Assembly (NCBI GenBank): GCA_965217205.1 | Contig: OZ244254.1 | Location: 868,001-932,000, forward strand | Direction: 5' to 3' | Length of the DNA: 64,000 nt | Origin: Maricaulis sp947259345 | GTDB lineage: Bacteria > Pseudomonadota > Alphaproteobacteria > Caulobacterales > Maricaulaceae | Shown here: in pieces, positions 7,376 through 16,150 of the stretch | Layout: each line of letters begins with the position of its first letter | How positions within the stretch are numbered: the first letter of the stretch is position 1 | Program-made: the position numbers and the translations under genes | The notes under the pieces: model-generated | Told to the model about the DNA's origin: nothing | The model's database searches: none | The model's input: the letters and a program-made list of their open reading frames with translations, nothing else

Positions 7376-9534
7376 TGGTCGCCGACCCCCGGCTGGCCAA
7401 AGCGCGCGAGCTGCGCCTCCAGGACGCCTTCGATCAGGCGCGGGCGCTCTGTCATGCCGTACTCGAGGAGCGCGCCGAGGATGCCGAAGCGATGGGGCTC
7501 CTCGGAATTTGCGATATCGAGTGTGGCAATGTCGCGGAAGGTCGCGCTTGGCTTGACCGTGCGGAAGCGGCGAATGCGGACAACGCCTCGGTCCACCTTT
7601 ACCGCTCCGTCCAGCACGAGGCAGAAGGCAATGCCCAGGCGGCGCTCGATGCGGCGCGGCGGGCGAGCGAGTGCGATGCGACGCGGTTTGATATCTGGGG
7701 GCGGCTCGGTGATCTCGCGGGGATTGGCGGCAATCTTCCCCTCGCGGCGGACTGCTTTGACAAGGCGCTCAAGGCGGAGGACACCCATCCGGCCCGGGCC
7801 AGCGTTGCGCTTCGGCTGGCAGGGTTGGAGATGCAGCTCGGGCGCACGGATGGAGCCGAGGCAGCGCTGAAAGTGACCGAGGCGGCTGCGGGCGGGGCCC
7901 TGCCGCCCGAAGGCCTGGCCATCAAGGCGGCGATCGCTCGCAACCGGGCCGACTGGGCATTGCTGCGGGACGTCGCCCAGGACTGGCTGGACATCGTTCC
8001 CCATGACAACGATGCGCGCGGTGCTCTGGCGCAGGCCCTGTCCCAGCTGGGCTATTACCGGCGGGCCATCGAGATTTTCCGGCCGGTCGTCGCCGAGCGC
8101 GGCTCCGATGCCGGTTCGCTGGCTGCACTGGGCCGGCTTTACCTCGGGGCGCGCGATACCGAGACCGCGCGCCAGACCTTCGAGGCGGCGCTTCAGGTCG
8201 ACCCCGATTCTGCGGACGCGCTTTTCGGTCTGGCCCGGATCGGCAATTTCGCCGGACGGGTCGATGAGGTGGAAACCTACTGCCGCCGCATCCTCGCGGC
8301 GCATCCCGATCACCTTGATGCCTGCGCCTTTCTCTCGGAAACGACCGGCGGTCGTCTGGAAGATTCCGAGCTGGCAGTCCTGGAAGCGGCCCGCGAGGCC
8401 CGCGATCTGCCGGCGGATCGGCGCGCGATCTCCCTGTTTGCACTGGGGGATGCCTATCACCGCCGCAAACGCCGCGCGGAGGCCTTCGCGACCTGGGGGC
8501 TCGCCAACGAGGCCAAGTGGTTGCAGCATAATGGCAAGCTGGAATCCGGCTATGATCGCGACGCCCAGGAGGCGCGTGTCGCGCGCCTTGCCGCTCAGTT
8601 TGACGGCTCAGAGCCCGCAGCAGCGCCGGGGCCGGGACCCATCCCGATCTTCATTGTCGGCATGCCGCGTTCCGGCACGACCCTGCTGGAGGCGGCGATC
8701 TCTGCGCATGATGACGTTGAGCCATCCGGCGAACTTCCGGCCTTGCCCTTCATTCTCGAGAAGTTTGAATCCTGGGCTGCGGCGAGCCATTGGCAGGGCG
8801 GCGCCATTCCGGACGCCAAGCTGGTCGAATGGCGGGAAATCTACATCAAGCAGCTGCGCGAATACGGGCTGGACGAAGCGCAATGGGTGACCGACAAGCA
8901 GCCCAGCAATTTCCAGGCGGTCGGTCTGATCCGCCAGCTTTTCCCGCAATCGCCGGTGATCCATATTCGTCGTCGTCCGCTTGAAACGGCCTTTTCCATC
9001 TATCGGCGCAATTTTACCCGGCAATGGCCTTTTGCGCATTCGCTGGACGATATACGCCACTACTATGCCGAGCAGGCGCGCCTGTGTGATCACTGGCGGC
9101 GCACCTATCCGCAAACGGTCACGCCCTTGCAGTATGAAACGCTTGTGACGGCCTTCGAGGCGAGCTTGCGCAGCCTGTTCGCGCGGATGGGCCTGACCTG
9201 GGACAACAAGTGCCTGGAATTCTACAAACAGGAGCGCCAGATCATGACCTTCAGCGCGATGCAGGTCCGCCGACCACCCTCCGCTGATCATCTTGACTCG
9301 ACCACGCCCTATCTGGAATGGCTGGACGGATTCGACACGGCCATAGAGGCGCTGGGGGTCAATCCGGACACGGGGGCCTGGCTTGCCGCCGGTGAGGCGG
9401 GCGAGGCGCCGCAGCCTGATGCGATCCCCGATTTGGCCGCGACCTCGGTGGCGCAGGCACCCGATGAGCCGACCGTCAGCTCCGGCGGGTTCTGGCAGCG
9501 TCTCTTGGGTCGCGGCGGCCGGTCCGGATCATGA
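7375..9534 (+). CDS. TPR repeat-containing sulfotransferase
   Basis: The protein has 719 residues. Roughly residues 1-400 are tandem tetratricopeptide repeats (for example ALGRLYLGARDTETARQTFE and ALFGLARIGNF). Residues from about 420 on are a PAPS-dependent sulfotransferase domain. The 5'-phosphosulfate loop is FIVGMPRSGTTLLEAAI (around 425-441) and the 3'-phosphate motif is VIHIRRRPLETAFSIYRRNF (528-547). The domain resembles tyrosyl-protein sulfotransferases, and TPRs normally bind protein partners, so a peptide or protein acceptor is plausible. The ATG at 7375 overlaps the stop of the upstream oxygenase; a TTG three bases earlier is also in frame. Its own stop overlaps the next start. Confidence 0.87.
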   Translation: MVADPRLAKARELRLQDAFDQARALCHAVLEERAEDAEAMGLLGICDIECGNVAEGRAWLDRAEAANADNASVHLYRSVQHEAEGNAQAALDAARRASECDATRFDIWGRLGDLAGIGGNLPLAADCFDKALKAEDTHPARASVALRLAGLEMQLGRTDGAEAALKVTEAAAGGALPPEGLAIKAAIARNRADWALLRDVAQDWLDIVPHDNDARGALAQALSQLGYYRRAIEIFRPVVAERGSDAGSLAALGRLYLGARDTETARQTFEAALQVDPDSADALFGLARIGNFAGRVDEVETYCRRILAAHPDHLDACAFLSETTGGRLEDSELAVLEAAREARDLPADRRAISLFALGDAYHRRKRRAEAFATWGLANEAKWLQHNGKLESGYDRDAQEARVARLAAQFDGSEPAAAPGPGPIPIFIVGMPRSGTTLLEAAISAHDDVEPSGELPALPFILEKFESWAAASHWQGGAIPDAKLVEWREIYIKQLREYGLDEAQWVTDKQPSNFQAVGLIRQLFPQSPVIHIRRRPLETAFSIYRRNFTRQWPFAHSLDDIRHYYAEQARLCDHWRRTYPQTVTPLQYETLVTAFEASLRSLFARMGLTWDNKCLEFYKQERQIMTFSAMQVRRPPSADHLDSTTPYLEWLDGFDTAIEALGVNPDTGAWLAAGEAGEAPQPDAIPDLAATSVAQAPDEPTVSSGGFWQRLLGRGGRSGS

Positions 9535-11321
9535 TGGCGACCCTGCAGCGTGCCGTCGGCCTGCTGCAGGCCGGACGGTTTGGCGAGGCGCTGCCCCTGC
9601 TTGATCAGGTGCTCACAGACGTTCCGGACCAGCCGGATGCGCTGATGTTTCGGGCCATGGCCCACAGCCGGCTGGGGGATGATGCCGCGGCGCAGGCGGA
9701 CTTCGAGGCGGCGAGTGCGCATCATCCGCAACGCCATGCGGTGCTCAATAATCTCGGCAATCACCATCAGCGGGCCGGGCGCCTGGACCATGCCATTGAG
9801 GCTTATCGCGACGCGCTGACGGCGGCACCGGAATTTGCCGATGCGCGTCTGAATCTGGCGCTGACCTTGTCCCAGACCGACGATTTTCCGGCAGCGCGCT
9901 TGGCAATTGCCGATGTGTTGACGCGCCAGCCGGGTCATGTGCTGGCCCTGAACGCGCTGGGCAATCTGGAGCGGCGAGCCGGTGAGACCGAGGCTGCCCG
10001 TGCAGCCTTTGACCAGGCGCTGGAGGCAGATCCGGACGCAGTTCTGCCGCGCATCAATCGTGGCGCCCTGCAGCGCGAGACCGGCGAGCTGGACGCGTCC
10101 TGCGCGGATTTGCGCCAGGCGTGTGCGCTGGCGCCGAATATGGCCGAGGCCCATGCCCAGCTCGCTCACAGCTTGCGCACGCGGATGGATGTCGACGGCG
10201 CCGAGCGCGCCTATCGACGCGCGTTGTCGCTGGCGCCCCGCGATCCGGAGTACCATGCCGACCTGGCGAGCCTGCTGGTCGAGGCCGGGCAGGGGGACAC
10301 CGCCCTGATCCCGCTTCGGCAGGCGATCGCAGCGACCGACGATCCTCGATTGCATGAAGTCCTGGCCCGCATCCTTTTACGCTCCGGGCAGCCGGATGGG
10401 GCTCGGGCTGCCGCGAACGCCGCCCTGGCGCGTGACCCCTCAGCCGTGCAGGCCGCGATGGTCCGTAGCGAGCTGGGATTGCGGACCGGTGATCCCGCCG
10501 GTGCCCTGGCGGATGCCCGGCTGGCCTTCGAGGCTAGCGAGGGCGAAGACTGGAGCGCGCGTCATGGTCTGGCCGAGGCGCTGCTCGTCAATGAGGATTG
10601 GCGCGGCGCGGCGGCGGTTCTCGATTGCGAGGTCCCGCCAGCGCATCTCCAGAAGCATCTGGCGCTGCAATCGGTTGCCTGGCGCCAGACCGGCGATCCG
10701 CGCTACGCCCAATTGTGCGACTTTGATGTGTTTGCTCGCAAGATGCGGCTCGACACGCCGCCGGGCTATGCAAGTCTCGACGCGTTCAACGCGGCCCTGT
10801 CCGTCAGTATCGAGCGTCTGCACGCGAACGGTGCAGCGCCGCTGGAGCAAACCCTGTTCGGCGGCACCCAATCGGCCGGTCGGCTCTGGAACAGCGACGA
10901 CCCGGTGATTCGCGAGCTGGCGGCAGCGCTGGAGGTTTTGTCACGCCGCTATCTGGCTGAATTGCCGAAAGACCGGGAGCACCCGTTCCTGGCGCGAAAT
11001 ACCGGCCGTGGAAGACTTGCCGGCGCCTGGTCGGTGCGTCTGAAGTCCGGGGGCGGGCATGTCGATCATGTCCATCCAGCCGGCTGGATCAGTGCCAGCT
11101 ACTATGTGAGCGTTCCCCGAAGTGTGATGTCAGGCGAACGTGCCGGTTGGTTGCGGCTAGGCGTTCCAGGCCTGCCTGGACTGGCCTTGCCAGCCGAACG
11201 CTATGTCATGCCCGAGCCGGGTTTTGCCATCTTCTTTCCGTCCTTTTTCTGGCACGGTGTCGAGCCGTTCGAGAGTGATGAGGTGCGAATCACAGCGCCG
11301 TTCGACCTTCTGCCGGCCTGA
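9531..11321 (+). CDS. TPR protein with C-terminal 2OG-Fe(II) oxygenase domain
   Basis: The 596-residue protein consists of tandem TPR units over about residues 1-370 (ALNNLGNHHQ-, ALNALGNLERRAGE-type repeats). A C-terminal domain of the 'putative 2OG-Fe(II) oxygenase' (PF13759-like) type follows. This part has HVDHVHPAGWISASYYVSVP (from residue 510) and a distal histidine in FFWHGVEPF (H575), followed by an arginine in DEVRITAPF. These are the expected iron and 2OG ligands. The start ATG overlaps the sulfotransferase stop (ATGA). The combination of a second hydroxylase with TPRs next to a TPR-sulfotransferase suggests that both act on the same TPR-recruited partner. Substrate unknown. Confidence 0.82.
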   Translation: MMATLQRAVGLLQAGRFGEALPLLDQVLTDVPDQPDALMFRAMAHSRLGDDAAAQADFEAASAHHPQRHAVLNNLGNHHQRAGRLDHAIEAYRDALTAAPEFADARLNLALTLSQTDDFPAARLAIADVLTRQPGHVLALNALGNLERRAGETEAARAAFDQALEADPDAVLPRINRGALQRETGELDASCADLRQACALAPNMAEAHAQLAHSLRTRMDVDGAERAYRRALSLAPRDPEYHADLASLLVEAGQGDTALIPLRQAIAATDDPRLHEVLARILLRSGQPDGARAAANAALARDPSAVQAAMVRSELGLRTGDPAGALADARLAFEASEGEDWSARHGLAEALLVNEDWRGAAAVLDCEVPPAHLQKHLALQSVAWRQTGDPRYAQLCDFDVFARKMRLDTPPGYASLDAFNAALSVSIERLHANGAAPLEQTLFGGTQSAGRLWNSDDPVIRELAAALEVLSRRYLAELPKDREHPFLARNTGRGRLAGAWSVRLKSGGGHVDHVHPAGWISASYYVSVPRSVMSGERAGWLRLGVPGLPGLALPAERYVMPEPGFAIFFPSFFWHGVEPFESDEVRITAPFDLLPA

Positions 11322-11571
11322 TTATCGTCCCGTGAGCCCACTCACCTGGTTCGGGTCGGAAACCTGTTAGCGTTATAAGTCTGCGGCAAACCTGCAACAG
11401 TGTATCGCAAACACCGTTTGTGACGGTGAGATGTCATTGACCCTTCCGAAACCGCAGACGTACCTTGCAAATATGGAAAGCTTCACGGCGATCCGATTTG
11501 AGGGGGTGCTCGCTGACTTCTGAAGATGAGCGGGGGTCCCTTTCCGTATACCTTACTCGGAGGGATATAGA
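11322..11571 (+). other. 250-base leader region before the TonB receptor gene
   Basis: No coding sequence is apparent. A TATAAG hexamer at 11374-11379 could be a -10 element but has no convincing -35 partner. A small hairpin CACCGT-TTGTG-ACGGTG lies near 11413-11429, and GGAAAG (near 11473) is complementary to CTTTCC (near 11541), so the long 5' leader may be structured. The strong GGAGGGAT ribosome binding site just before 11572 decides the GTG start. Confidence 0.4.
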
Positions 11572-14451
11572 GTGAGATCCAAGTCCTTGAAGACTTGCCT
11601 GATGGCAAGCACGCTGATCAGCGGTCTGGCCGTCGCGGCTCCCGCTGTAGCGCAAGACGATGACGTCGTCGTCGTAACCGGTTCGCGTATTCAGCGCACC
11701 GATACGGTGGCGCCGAGCCCGATCACAAACGTGTCTGCTGAGCAGCTCGCGGTTGTGAACACGGTCAACACCGAAGACTTCATTAACACGCTGCCGCAAG
11801 TTGTTCCGGCGTTCGACTCCACGTCGAACAACCCGGGTAACGGTACGGCAACGGTCAGCCTTCGTGGCCTCGGCACGACCCGTACGCTCGTCCTCGTTGA
11901 CGGCATGCGCTTCGTCGGCGCCGGCCCGAACCAGGTCGTCGACCTCAACAACATCCCGTCCGCGCTTGTCGAGTCTGTCGACATCGTGACCGGTGGTGCT
12001 TCGGCCGTTTACGGCTCGGACGCTGTCGCCGGTGTTGTTAACTTCATCATGAAGGACGACTTCGAAGGTGTTGAGATCAACGCGTCGCAGGAAACCTCGC
12101 TGGGTGACCTCGATGGCGACATCACGACCCTGTCCATCACGATGGGCGGCAACTTCGACGATGGTCGGGGTAACGCAGTCATCTCCATGGGCTACACGAA
12201 TCGTCAGGCCGTCTTCCAGGGCGACCGTGACTTCTCGTCCCTGACCAACTGGGATCCGGGCCCCGGCAATGCCGCTGACGGCTTCATCGCCGGTGGTTCT
12301 TCGAACATTCCGGGCACGCGTTTCCGCGGCGCGACGTCTTCCAACTTCGGCGCCTACGGTGCCGGCCTGGTGGCCGCCGACCCGCTCTGCTCGGGCAACA
12401 CCTGCTCTGGTTTCTTCAACTCGGGCAGCGGCATTGTGCCGATGCGCTTCGGTTCGCCGAACGACACGTATAACTACGCGCCGTCCAACTACCTGCAGCT
12501 GCCGCAAGAGCGCTACAACTTCTCGGCCTTCGCGACCTATGAAGTGAACCAGCACCTCGAGCTGTATGGCCGCGGCGTGTATGCCAACAACGTCGTCGAC
12601 TCCCAGCTGGCTCCGACGCCGGCCGGTGTGACGCTGACCTATGACCTCGCCGATCCGAACATCCCGGCCGCCCTTCTGGCCCTGATGACCAACGACCCGG
12701 CATCCAATAATGGTGACGGCACGGCTACCGTTCGCACGAGCCGTCGCTACCAGGAAATCGGTACGCGTAACTCGCTGCGCGACACGAGCTCCTTCCAGCT
12801 CGTCTTCGGTGCTCGCGGCGATATCAACGAGAACTGGGCTTACGATGTGTTCGCGAACTACTCGCGTTCGTCCATCTCCCAGATCCAGACCGGTAACATC
12901 TCGGTTTCGGCTCTGCAGCAAGCTGTGACCTGCTGGGACCAGTCGCTTCCGGGTTGCTCGGGTGTGCCTTACGCCGACCTCGTGAACGGCCCGAACTCGC
13001 TGTCGCAGGCTGGTGTTGACTACATCTCCCGTACCGGTGCTCAGATCGACAATGTCGAGCTGTTCCAGACGGTTGCCACGGTCAACGGCGAATTGCCGAT
13101 GTTCCAGCTGCCGACGGCTGAATATGCTCCGGCTCTCGTCCTCGGTGTCGAGTATCGTGAAGCGTCAGCTGAATCGATCCCTGACTCGGTTCTTGGCCCG
13201 GACGTTCGTGGCTTCAACTCCTCCCTGCCGGTTGCAGGTGTGGTTGACGTCTACGAATTCTTCGCAGAAGCCGAAATCCCGCTCATCACCGGCAAGGCGA
13301 TGGTCGAGTCTCTCAGCGCAAATCTCGCCTTCCGTACGTCCGAGTACAACACGGTTGGCAATACCGAGACTTTCGCAGTCGGCCTCGGCTGGCAGATCAA
13401 TGATCAGATCCGCCTGCGTGGTAACTTCAACCGTGCTGTCCGTGCACCGAATGTGAACGACCTGTTCGCTCCGTTCACCAACGGCTTCCCGGGTGCGGGC
13501 GATCCGTGCTCCGGTGGTGCCAATGGTAGCTACTCGGCCGCCACGATCGACGCGACCTGTCTTGCCGCCGGCGTGCCGGCTGGCCAGCTGGGCGCTCCGT
13601 TCCAGGGTAATGCCCAGATGGAAGCCCTCTTCGGTGGTAACACCGGTCTGGGTGCCGAAACGGCTGACACCTACACGATCGGTGCCGTCATCGAGCCGAA
13701 CGCCATCGAAGGCCTCACTGTTCAACTCGACTACTACAATATCGAGATTGAAGACGCGATTTCGACGGTTCCGCTTCAGACGCTGCTGAACGAATGTCAC
13801 CTGACCGGCATTCAGGCATCTTGTGACACGCTGTATCCGGCTGGTGCCGCGACTCCGTCGCGTAACCCGGCCACGGGTGAGATGGGTGCCAACGGCTTCG
13901 TGCCGAACCTGTCGCCGATCAATGTTGCCACGCTGTCTGTCGAAGGTATCGACCTTCGCGTCGATTACAGCTTCGCAGCTGACGTGATCGGTCTTCCGGG
14001 CGACATGGCGATCACCTACTACGGTGGTTTCGTGATGGCGTCTGACTTCACCACATCGGCTTCGTCGCCGGTCATCGAATGTGCGGGCCTCTATGGTCTG
14101 GACTGCGGTGAGCCGACGCCGGAGTACAAGCACTCCATGCAGTCGTCCTGGTACACGGGGCCGTTCACGACCTCGCTGCGCTGGCGTCACATTGGTGCGC
14201 TGGACGCGGACCCGACCACGGCTGGTTTCGTTTCGGACCTGTCCGACGACATCACCGCGAAAGATTACTTTGACGTCACCTTCTCTTATGACGTCAACGA
14301 AGCTTTCACGGCGACCGTCGGTGTGACCAACTTCACCGACACGGACGTTCCGGAACTCGGTTCCACGGCGTCGGAGCAGGCCAACACCTGGCCGGCTACG
14401 TACGAAACGCTGGGCCGTCGCCTCTTCGTGGGCGGTCGCCTGCGCTTCTAA
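11572..14451 (+). CDS. TonB-dependent outer-membrane receptor
   Basis: The 959-residue protein starts with a signal peptide (KTCLMASTLISGLAVAAPAV, cleavage near residue 27-28), then a TonB-box-like DDVVVVTGSRI. The plug domain has VSLRGLGTTRTLVLVDGMR and ASAVYGSDAVAGVVNFIM. The 22-strand barrel ends in the aromatic terminus GRRLFVGGRLRF, the expected signal for barrel insertion. Such receptors import siderophores, oligosaccharides, peptides or other scarce nutrients; no ligand can be assigned. Several cysteine pairs (PLCSGNTCSG, CWDQSLPGCSG) lie in predicted extracellular loops. The start is GTG after GGAGGGATAT, with a 250-base leader. Codon choice looks optimised, as in highly expressed genes. 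A terminator follows. Confidence 0.93.
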   Translation: MRSKSLKTCLMASTLISGLAVAAPAVAQDDDVVVVTGSRIQRTDTVAPSPITNVSAEQLAVVNTVNTEDFINTLPQVVPAFDSTSNNPGNGTATVSLRGLGTTRTLVLVDGMRFVGAGPNQVVDLNNIPSALVESVDIVTGGASAVYGSDAVAGVVNFIMKDDFEGVEINASQETSLGDLDGDITTLSITMGGNFDDGRGNAVISMGYTNRQAVFQGDRDFSSLTNWDPGPGNAADGFIAGGSSNIPGTRFRGATSSNFGAYGAGLVAADPLCSGNTCSGFFNSGSGIVPMRFGSPNDTYNYAPSNYLQLPQERYNFSAFATYEVNQHLELYGRGVYANNVVDSQLAPTPAGVTLTYDLADPNIPAALLALMTNDPASNNGDGTATVRTSRRYQEIGTRNSLRDTSSFQLVFGARGDINENWAYDVFANYSRSSISQIQTGNISVSALQQAVTCWDQSLPGCSGVPYADLVNGPNSLSQAGVDYISRTGAQIDNVELFQTVATVNGELPMFQLPTAEYAPALVLGVEYREASAESIPDSVLGPDVRGFNSSLPVAGVVDVYEFFAEAEIPLITGKAMVESLSANLAFRTSEYNTVGNTETFAVGLGWQINDQIRLRGNFNRAVRAPNVNDLFAPFTNGFPGAGDPCSGGANGSYSAATIDATCLAAGVPAGQLGAPFQGNAQMEALFGGNTGLGAETADTYTIGAVIEPNAIEGLTVQLDYYNIEIEDAISTVPLQTLLNECHLTGIQASCDTLYPAGAATPSRNPATGEMGANGFVPNLSPINVATLSVEGIDLRVDYSFAADVIGLPGDMAITYYGGFVMASDFTTSASSPVIECAGLYGLDCGEPTPEYKHSMQSSWYTGPFTTSLRWRHIGALDADPTTAGFVSDLSDDITAKDYFDVTFSYDVNEAFTATVGVTNFTDTDVPELGSTASEQANTWPATYETLGRRLFVGGRLRF

Positions 14452-14475
14452 GCGTAAGCTGACACCGAATAGGGA

Positions 14476-14509
14476 AGGGCGGGCCTGCGGGCCCGCCCTT
14501 TTCTTTTTG
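14476..14509 (+). terminator. Rho-independent terminator after the TonB receptor gene
   Basis: AAGGGCGGGC and GCCCGCCCTT form a GC-rich stem with loop CTGCGG, followed by TTCTTTTTG. It starts 25 bases after the stop codon and ends the receptor transcript. Confidence 0.9.
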
Positions 14510-14607
14510 CTGGAGTCCCAAGCAGCACAAATTCGCCTGTGCCCGCTACGTGGTGGCTGCCGGTGAGGATTGTGTTTGTGCAAGGGCTCCGCCACCCTGA
14601 TCCCATC

Positions 14608-15609
14608 ATGTCTTCCGCCAAGCTTCGTTCCCAAACCAGGACCGCCTGGGCTGACTTCTGGTCCCACGGTGCCTCCCGGTCCGATCACCGGTTTCGTGAT
14701 GCGGGCACAGCCGGCGTGTTGCGCGAGCACTGGAACAATGTCTTCGCGACCCGTTTCGTGCCCGGCGCGAACGTCTCCGTTCTCGACGCCGCGTGCGGAG
14801 AGGGCGCATTATTGCGCGCGGCGCGCGATTGTGCCGAAGCAGTTGAAGACGTGTCTCTCGACCTGCATTGCACGGATATCGCGCCGGCTGCGGTGCGCGC
14901 CGCGGCAGCATCCGTAGGCGATGACCTGCCGGTGGCGCCTATTGTCGCTGATGGTGCAGCGCTTCCCTATGCGGATGAAAGTTTCGACTGTGTGGTCAGT
15001 CAGTTCGGCCTTGAATATGCCGGGCTGGACGCCTTTGCGGATGCGGCTCGGGTCACAGCGCAGACCGGTGCGTTCAGCGCGCTGGTACACCGCGGGGGCG
15101 GCGCGATCGAGGTGGAGTGTCGAGCCAATCTTGTCCTGCTGGATGCGGTCCGCGATGCCGGCCTGTTGCGGTCTCTTGAGCGTCTGTCGAGCCTCGCGGC
15201 GCGGCAGGCGGCCGGCAAGGTGGCACCAGCGGCTCTCGAGCGGGCAGCAGAACGCTTCCAGGCCTCTGCCGAGGCGGTGGGCGAGGCGCTTCGGGCTGCG
15301 CAGCCTGGCGCCGCCCGGACGCTGATTGAGCGCCTTTGGCGGGATTGCTCGACTGCCGCGGCCCGGGTCGGCCTATACGGGGTCGGGGAATTGGAGGCCT
15401 GGCTGGCCGCCCACGCGACGGAACTGGACGCCTACGCGCACCGCATGCGGTCGATGATCGAGGCGGCCTGCGATGAGGCGGAGATGGCGGAGATTGCGCG
15501 AGGTCTGGACGCTTTCGGCCTGACATCTGTCGTTATCGGCGAAGTCCGCGCGAGCGACGGCGCGCCTGCACTCGCCTGGTCCGTCACCGCCTCGGTCGAT
15601 GCCGGCTGA
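14608..15609 (+). CDS. Class I SAM-dependent methyltransferase
   Basis: The 333-residue protein has a Rossmann methyltransferase core. Motif I is VSVLDAACGEGALLR (residues 57-70), an acidic residue at the end of strand 2 (HCTD, D90) would bind the SAM ribose, and motif II/III is ADGAALPYADESFDCVVSQF. A helical C-terminal part of about 150 residues carries no further known motif. The acceptor could be a small molecule, protein or RNA. The ATG at 14608 starts MSSAKLRSQTR; longer in-frame starts exist but run towards the upstream terminator. It is the last gene of the insertion before tRNA-Trp. Confidence 0.78.
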   Translation: MSSAKLRSQTRTAWADFWSHGASRSDHRFRDAGTAGVLREHWNNVFATRFVPGANVSVLDAACGEGALLRAARDCAEAVEDVSLDLHCTDIAPAAVRAAAASVGDDLPVAPIVADGAALPYADESFDCVVSQFGLEYAGLDAFADAARVTAQTGAFSALVHRGGGAIEVECRANLVLLDAVRDAGLLRSLERLSSLAARQAAGKVAPAALERAAERFQASAEAVGEALRAAQPGAARTLIERLWRDCSTAAARVGLYGVGELEAWLAAHATELDAYAHRMRSMIEAACDEAEMAEIARGLDAFGLTSVVIGEVRASDGAPALAWSVTASVDAG

Positions 15610-15726
15610 GGGCCCGGATACACGAATGTGCGTTTTAGCTGTTTTCTTATGGCGCTTCACATTGTAGACAGCTGCGCTCCGGATGTGGCGGTGGCGCGGT
15701 CACCGTGATATTCCGCGCGCGGTCCT

Positions 15727-15802
15727 AGGGGTGTAGCTCAGTTGGTAGAGCATCGGTCTCCAAAACCGAGGGTCGGGGGTTCGAGTCCCTCCGCCCCTGC
15801 CA
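15727..15802 (+). tRNA. tRNA-Trp (CCA)
   Basis: A 76-base cloverleaf. The acceptor arm AGGGGTG pairs with CGCCCCT, the D arm is GCTC-AGTTGGTA-GAGC, the anticodon stem is TCGGT/ACCGA around CTCCAAA (anticodon CCA), the T arm is GGGGG-TTCGAGT-CCCTC, the discriminator is G, and CCA is encoded. It stands immediately before secE, the conserved bacterial trpT-secE-nusG arrangement. Confidence 0.97.
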
Positions 15803-15883
15803 GGCCGTTTTGAATTTCAGATGGTTGCGCATGATGCCAGCCATCTCTTGAATAAAGGGCCCGAGCGGGCCAGATGGACTTGA

Positions 15884-16138
15884 ATGACGCGGAACGCGAA
15901 GAATACGACGCCGGCCAAAGGTGAAGCGGCAGCGCCCAAGAAAAAGGGTGTTGGTCCGTTCCAATACCTGTCTCAGGTGCGCCAGGAAGCGCGCAAGGTG
16001 ACGTGGACGACTTGGGGTGAGCTCTGGGTCTCGACGCTCCTGGTGCTGATCCTGTCCGTGATTGCCATGCTCTTCTTCTGGGCTGTTGACTGGGTTATCA
16101 GTTCGAGCATCCAGTTTATTCTGTCTCTCGGCGCCTAA
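15884..16138 (+). CDS. secE: Preprotein translocase subunit SecE
   Basis: The 84-residue protein has a basic, lysine/alanine-rich N-terminus followed by the amphipathic stretch PFQYLSQVRQEARKVTWTTW. The WxT/P motif there is typical of SecE. A single transmembrane helix (about residues 48-72) follows. SecE clamps the SecY channel, encoded at 41842. It is the short, single-helix form usual outside enterobacteria. The gene sits 81 bases after tRNA-Trp and 12 bases before nusG, so secE-nusG is an operon, possibly cotranscribed with the tRNA. Confidence 0.93.
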   Translation: MTRNAKNTTPAKGEAAAPKKKGVGPFQYLSQVRQEARKVTWTTWGELWVSTLLVLILSVIAMLFFWAVDWVISSSIQFILSLGA

Positions 16139-16150
16139 GGAGGAGGCTGT

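Noticed and set aside
13165..14730. A 521-codon open frame opposite the TonB receptor gene
   Set aside because: Antisense to a clear receptor gene and running through its terminator; no domain.
6608..15609. Integrated phage or transposon
   Set aside because: No integrase, transposase, terminal repeats or attachment-site duplication of the flanking tRNA genes was found.
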